From positions 1 through 41,565 of the IMG/VR virus record IMGVR_UViG_3300045975_000079: a DNA stretch of 41,565 nt. One strand, written 5' to 3'. The position numbers and the translations under genes were made by a program. Source of the DNA: a virus. Below the pieces are notes generated by a model. That model did not search any database. It was not told where the DNA came from and saw only the letters and a list, made by a program, of their open reading frames with translations. Shown one piece after another: positions 37,959 to 41,565 of the stretch; within the stretch, counting starts at the first letter, position 1; every line of letters begins with the position of its first letter.

Positions 37959-38884
37959 ACGGCTTTCTTTCGCACGAGCGCGAGCAAGCCCGGCGCGTGC
38001 TCGTTGATCCATTCCACCGCTTCGCGCGCGTGTGCATCGGCAGTGCGCGCAAGCTCCGCGACGGTTGACACGTGTTGTGCGGCGTCGGTGGCGTTCGCCG
38101 CGAGTTCGCGCAAGCCGCTGCGAATCGGCTTCAATTCGCGCGCCGCATCGCCGGCGGTGTAGCCGCGCGCCGCCACGAGCCACGAGCGCGCGCCATCGAA
38201 CATAAAGGTTCCGCCCTCGCGCATGTGCAAGTCGCCGGGCTCGGCGGGATCGCGCCCGCCGATGTTGCGAAGCCCGGCGGTGCCTATGCGCTTCCAGTGC
38301 GGCGAATCGCCGGGCTCGTCGGCGGTGTCGGCCACGGCTTCGTAAGTGCGGCCCATGAAATGCGAGACGCGGACGCCGGCGCGATAGACGCCGGCCAGCC
38401 ACGGATCGCACGGGGCGCCGGGGGCGCCGGGTTCGCCACGCTCGCCGCGTTCGCCGCGCGGCCCGCGCTCGCCCTTTTCCCCTTGCGCGCCGTTTTCGCC
38501 GGGGTCGCCGCGCAGGGTGCCGAGATGCTTTTCGACGACGTGAATTGCGATGGCGTCGGGATCGGGGCGCGGCGGGGTGGCCCGAAGTTCGGTGCCGTTG
38601 GCCAACGTCAAAACAAGCTCGGGGCCATCGGTGCGAAAGCCGGTGATAAGTCCGCGCGCGATGGCGTCGGCTTGCGCTCGCGCTTCGCCGGCGGCGCGCT
38701 CGTGCTCCGCGAGCCGCGCGCGGAGTTCCACCGCGCTGCATTCGACGGCGCGCAATTGCGCTAGCGTCGCCTCGCACCGCGCGAGCAAGTCGGCCGCGGT
38801 GGTGTCGAGCCGTCCGCGGAGCAGTGCGAAGCCATGTTCCATCGCGCGACCAAAGCCGTGCATTTCCGGGGTGCCGTTCGTCAT
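37955..38884 (-). CDS. Collagen-like protein with carbohydrate-binding-like domain, 309 residues
   Basis: ATG 38884 overlaps the portal stop. Residues about 25-80 are a coiled coil (LRGRLDTTAADLLARCEATL, EHERAAGEARAQADAI), 126-158 are 11 uninterrupted Gly-X-Y triplets (collagen-like), and 160-205 resemble a small carbohydrate-binding domain (WLAGVYRAGVRVSHFMGRTY, WKRIGTAGLRN). The shape predicts a trimeric fibre, probably a head fibre or decoration, because it follows the portal rather than the tail genes. Binding target unknown. Confidence 0.82.
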   Translation of the reverse strand: MTNGTPEMHGFGRAMEHGFALLRGRLDTTAADLLARCEATLAQLRAVECSAVELRARLAEHERAAGEARAQADAIARGLITGFRTDGPELVLTLANGTELRATPPRPDPDAIAIHVVEKHLGTLRGDPGENGAQGEKGERGPRGERGERGEPGAPGAPCDPWLAGVYRAGVRVSHFMGRTYEAVADTADEPGDSPHWKRIGTAGLRNIGGRDPAEPGDLHMREGGTFMFDGARSWLVAARGYTAGDAARELKPIRSGLRELAANATDAAQHVSTVAELARTADAHAREAVEWINEHAPGLLALVRKKAV

Positions 38885-40368
38885 TGCATGGCCCTTGCGA
38901 TGTATTCAAGAGCAAGTGCGCGCGCGGTCTCTTCGCGCTCCGCGTCGCTCGGCCCGGACGGCGGCGCCGGCGGTGGCGGGCCGCCGTCGTCATCGGCCGG
39001 TGGTGTGGCCGGCGGCGCCGGAGGGGGCGGCGGCGGGGCGGTGAGCTTTTCAAGCTCGGCGGCGGCTAGTTGCTCGGTGAGTTCAAGCGGGATCATTTGC
39101 CGCTGCACTAGCAGTTGATCCCCGCCGCCTGCCGGCCCTTCGCCGACTTGCTTACGCGCTTCGTTCGGCTTGAGGACGCCGCCTTGCACGAGCTTAGAAA
39201 GCGCTTCCGCATGCGCCGCAAGCGACGTGCGTAAGAGCGCTTCCACCGATAGGTCGATATAGTCGCGCCGCCCGTCCATGCCGAAGAGCCGCTCTAATGC
39301 GCGTTCGAATCGCTCGATCAGGCCGCCGAGCGACACGGATAGCCAGTGGTTAATAAGCGCTTCGGTGTCCGTCACGCCGCCACTGGTTACGTCGCCGTAC
39401 AGTGGCGGGGCCACGAGCACGCAACGCGCAATGTCTTCGTTTGAGTAGCGCAGCGATGCAACCACGCTTGCGTCGATCGCCGCCAGATTCGAGCTAGACA
39501 ACTTCAAGCCCCATCCGAGAATCGGAAGCCCGCCGGTTGCAAACCCCTTCGCTTGCTCGTCGAAGCGCTCGCGCAGGGTTTGCATTTGCCCTTTGTCTAG
39601 CTTTTCGTCGGTGGAAAGCACCGACGACGGGCGGCGCATTTGCTGCACAAAGACGAGTTGCGACCGGGATAGCGCGACATTGACGCCGGCCGCCAGCCCG
39701 GCCGCCGCGAGCGCCGATTCACCGATCAGCGGATGGCGCGGCGTGCACCACCGCAAATGCATCACGCTCGACGCCGGGAGAACGCGAATAGCCCCGTTTT
39801 CGACGTTCACGAGCGAAAACGGGCGGAAAAGCGCTTCCGGTTCGTCAGCAATCAAATAGAAAACCGTGCGCGTTTCCGGGTCAATGCGCGGCGTCCATTG
39901 CCCGGCCGGCGCTAAGTGCAACTCGGCGATTTCCTGCCGGTCGTTGCGAATCGCGACCACGAGCGCTTCGCCGTCTAGCCAATCGTCAACGATGCGGCCG
40001 AACAAATCGGCGCCGGATTCGTATGCGTTGGGCCGCACGAGCACGCGAGACGCGGCGCTCGTGTGCACTTCGTCAATGGCGCCGGTGTCAAGGTTCGCGC
40101 TCTTGTGGTGTGGCCGCAATTGCGCGAACGCCGATCGGTGTAGCTGGTGAATGGCGGCGATAACCGGCACGCCTTCGCCGCCGATCGCCGCTAGGTTGCG
40201 CTGCCAACCCGTGCCGTCGAGTGCATCGAACTCGTGAAGACAACCGCCTAGCGTGCGGTCATAGCCCCATTGGGAGAAGAGCGCGCCGAGTTGTGGTTGG
40301 CGATTGCCGAACGTGAAGCCGAGCCCTCCGGGGCCGAACCACGAGCGGAGCGAGCCAAGCGCAGTCAT
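38881..40368 (-). CDS. Portal protein (HK97 type), 495 residues
   Basis: ATG 40368 overlaps the previous stop (ATGA). Fits phage portal: GCLHEFDALDGTGWQRNLAA region, DEVHTSAASRVLVRPNAYES (clip/stem), DDWLDGEALVVAIRNDRQEI, LHLAPAGQWTPRIDPETRTV, SVMHLRWCTPRHPLIGESAL, AAAGLAAGVNVALSRSQLVF, MQTLRERFDEQAKGFATGGL. The C-terminus has a Pro-rich unstructured tail. It forms the dodecamer at one vertex. It follows the capsid gene instead of preceding it. Confidence 0.92.
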   Translation of the reverse strand: MTALGSLRSWFGPGGLGFTFGNRQPQLGALFSQWGYDRTLGGCLHEFDALDGTGWQRNLAAIGGEGVPVIAAIHQLHRSAFAQLRPHHKSANLDTGAIDEVHTSAASRVLVRPNAYESGADLFGRIVDDWLDGEALVVAIRNDRQEIAELHLAPAGQWTPRIDPETRTVFYLIADEPEALFRPFSLVNVENGAIRVLPASSVMHLRWCTPRHPLIGESALAAAGLAAGVNVALSRSQLVFVQQMRRPSSVLSTDEKLDKGQMQTLRERFDEQAKGFATGGLPILGWGLKLSSSNLAAIDASVVASLRYSNEDIARCVLVAPPLYGDVTSGGVTDTEALINHWLSVSLGGLIERFERALERLFGMDGRRDYIDLSVEALLRTSLAAHAEALSKLVQGGVLKPNEARKQVGEGPAGGGDQLLVQRQMIPLELTEQLAAAELEKLTAPPPPPPAPPATPPADDDGGPPPPAPPSGPSDAEREETARALALEYIARAMQ

Positions 40369-40721
40369 ACCGCCTTCGGTGGCGGTGCGTCGGATGCCTT
40401 TGCCGTCGTCTTGCGCACCGCTGGCGGTGGCGGCGGTGTCGGTGTCGGCGCCGGTGTCGGCGCCGGTGGCGGGTAACCCGTCCACGCGCCGTTGTTGCCG
40501 TGATGGTAGGCGGCCGGTAGCGCCGGGCTCGTGCGATCGTAGGCCCACTCATTCGCCACGAGCCACGCGCGTTCGGCGGGGTCTTTGACCGTCACGTAAT
40601 CGCCGACGAGCCCGTGATACGAAGCGGCCACACGTTCGTCGGAGATATAGAGCACGTCGTCGCCGGGGAAGATGCTTGCGAAGGGCGCCGGTGCGGCGTT
40701 GGGTTTTGGTGCGTTCGTCAT
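40365..40721 (-). CDS. Pro-rich hypothetical head protein, 118 residues
   Basis: ATG 40721 just after the small membrane gene. N-terminal PAPFASIFPGDDVLYISDER, VAASYHGLVGDYVTVKDPAE is a small domain; from about residue 85 the sequence is almost only Pro/Thr/Ala (PPPAPTPAPTPTPPPPPAV). Possibly a head decoration or linker protein; no family recognised. Overlaps the portal start. Confidence 0.68.
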   Translation of the reverse strand: MTNAPKPNAAPAPFASIFPGDDVLYISDERVAASYHGLVGDYVTVKDPAERAWLVANEWAYDRTSPALPAAYHHGNNGAWTGYPPPAPTPAPTPTPPPPPAVRKTTAKASDAPPPKAV

Positions 40722-40725
40722 GGCA

Positions 40726-40869
40726 TCACACCGAATAGCGGCCGGCAATGAAAGCGCCGACGAAGCACGCTAGGCCAGTGGCCAGCAAGTTCGCTCGCGG
40801 GTGGTTGACACCCACGGCCGACAAGATCAGCAACACGAGCGCGGCAATCAACAAACCGAGTTGCAACAT
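40726..40869 (-). CDS. Small membrane protein, 47 residues, two membrane segments
   Basis: ATG 40869 with AAAGGGGG. LQLGLLIAALVLLILSAVGV and NLLATGLACFVGAFIAGRYS are two likely membrane helices with a short positively charged loop. Sits right after the capsid terminator. Could be a holin-like, moron or superinfection protein; no proof. Confidence 0.68.
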   Translation of the reverse strand: MLQLGLLIAALVLLILSAVGVNHPRANLLATGLACFVGAFIAGRYSV

Positions 40870-40884
40870 TGGTGGCCCCCTTTC

Positions 40885-40913
40885 GAAAAGCCCCGCGGCT
40901 TGTGGCCGCGGGG
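40885..40913 (-). terminator. Rho-independent terminator after the capsid gene
   Basis: Minus strand CCCCGCGGC / GCCGCGGGG (nine pairs, five-base loop) followed by CTTTT, 25 bases after the capsid stop. It probably limits transcription into portal and tail genes, favouring capsid protein. Confidence 0.85.
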
Positions 40914-40937
40914 TTCACTTATGGCAACCGCGAAAGC

Positions 40938-41565
40938 TCACCAAGTGATGTCTTCGAGCCCTTGCACTGCGCCGGTCATCGTCACGGCGAAGCCCGCCGG
41001 CCACACGAGCCGAATTGCGGTGCTCCACGTTTGCCACAAGCTAATGGCTTGATAGCCGACATTGGCCGCACCGCTGACACCGCCGGCAACGTGGATGCCG
41101 CGATCGGGCAAGACTTGATGCGCAGTGCCGAGCGCGCCGACGTTATCCATTGCTTGCGTCGGCGCAGCGGCGCCAGCATCGGCCATGGTGAGCGTCGCTT
41201 GTTCGCTCACGTCGAACTCGATCGGGTCGAAGGCCGAATAGAAGTATGCGGCGTCTAGCATAATCACCGTATCTGCCGGCACGAACGGTGACGACAAAAC
41301 CGGCATGCCCGCGACATTGCCGCCCGAGATGATCGACGGCACTTGGCCAAGCGGGTTCACCAGCAAGCCGAGCGACAACTTCGTGGCCGAGTTGACGATG
41401 AGCACCACGCGCGACGAACCAAGATGCGCGGTTTGAAGTGCGCCGACCATGGTTTTAAGGTCCGCGATTAGCGCATTGACGCCACCGCCAGCGGCACCGG
41501 TGCCGAGCGTTACGCCGTTAAGCAAGCCCTTCGGACGCACACCGGCCACCGCCGCCGCACTGTCG
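40938..41565 (-). CDS. Prohead protease-major capsid fusion, C-terminal part
   Basis: Continuation of the gene at 1-1649 across the circle junction; the right-end repeat overlaps its first 135 bases, so 164 new residues are added. It ends the HK97 capsid domain with VVLIVNSATKLSLGLLVNPL, GQVPSIISGGNVAGMPVLSS, VIMLDAAYFYSAFDPIEFDV and the P-domain/E-loop-like end (ISLWQTWSTAIRLVWPAGFA). Normal for the C-terminus of this fold. Followed by a terminator. Confidence 0.9.
   Translation of the reverse strand, partial: DSAAAVAGVRPKGLLNGVTLGTGAAGGGVNALIADLKTMVGALQTAHLGSSRVVLIVNSATKLSLGLLVNPLGQVPSIISGGNVAGMPVLSSPFVPADTVIMLDAAYFYSAFDPIEFDVSEQATLTMADAGAAAPTQAMDNVGALGTAHQVLPDRGIHVAGGVSGAANVGYQAISLWQTWSTAIRLVWPAGFAVTMTGAVQGLEDITW
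41431..41565. repeat. Terminal overlap (right copy)
   Basis: Same 135 bases as 1-135 with T at 41439 instead of C at 9. See the left copy: circular assembly overlap with a silent variant. Confidence 0.93.

Noticed and set aside
38400-38520. Mobile element or DNA repeat at the collagen-like segment
   Set aside because: The repetition is explained by Gly-X-Y coding. No inverted ends or target duplications are seen. No transposase occurs anywhere in the window.
37779-39053. 424-codon minus-strand frame containing Arg/His-rich sequence
   Set aside because: Only its last 59 codons, with the lipoprotein signal, look real. The rest is a shadow of the collagen-like gene in another frame.

Overview
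The window is a complete, GC-rich genome of a temperate tailed phage (siphovirus type, HK97-fold capsid), assembled as a circle. The first 135 bases recur at the end (41431-41565) with one synonymous difference, so the real unit is about 41,430 bp and the gene cut by the window edges (a prohead protease-major capsid fusion) closes on itself. A P27-type small terminase, HNH endonuclease, DUF1376 replication protein, RusA-like resolvase and Bet/RecT annealing protein point to a proteobacterial host. The GC content and gene set suggest Burkholderiales or relatives, but no single gene proves this.

Layout. 1-8547 (minus): from right to left, an early replication block (two tiny proteins, a DUF1376 initiator-like protein with repeats inside its gene, a putative helicase loader, RusA), then small unknowns, an Ig-like protein, HNH, small and large terminase, and the protease-capsid fusion. 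8812-15268 (plus): recombination block (RecE/YqaJ-like exonuclease, two conserved unknowns, a 700-bp GC-skewed repeat tract, Bet, AlpA-like regulator), then small regulators and unknowns. 15317-18577: two short minus-strand operons around one plus gene, with an XRE regulator, a SprT-like metalloprotease and a YkgJ-like Cys-cluster protein. 18922-22551 (plus): lipoprotein, tyrosine integrase, AT-hook/AlpA-like protein and small genes. 22552-41565 (minus): the structural operon read from right to left: capsid end, terminator, small membrane protein, portal, collagen-like protein, small lipoprotein, connectors, tail tube, G/GT chaperones with a -1 frameshift, tape measure, tail tip genes, a 2,038-residue tail-tip protein, fibre, beta-helix tailspike and a small membrane protein.

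How it works together. Terminase, portal and capsid fusion build and fill the head. The connectors, tube, chaperones, tape measure, DUF1833 and NlpC/P60 proteins and the J-like hub build a flexible tail whose adsorption parts (LamG/SPRY array, fibre, beta-helix tailspike) look adapted to surface glycans. Replication probably starts inside the DUF1376 gene, as in lambda O, and is supported by exonuclease plus Bet recombination. Integration uses the tyrosine integrase, with a candidate attP core just upstream of its operon. No endolysin and no classical CI/LexA-type repressor could be recognised.

The most unusual points are the protease-capsid fusion sitting between large terminase and portal, the LamG/SPRY array inserted into the tail hub, the origin-like repeats inside the DUF1376 gene with the same word at the operon promoter, the GC-skewed repeat tract, and two families of shared operator-like repeats.
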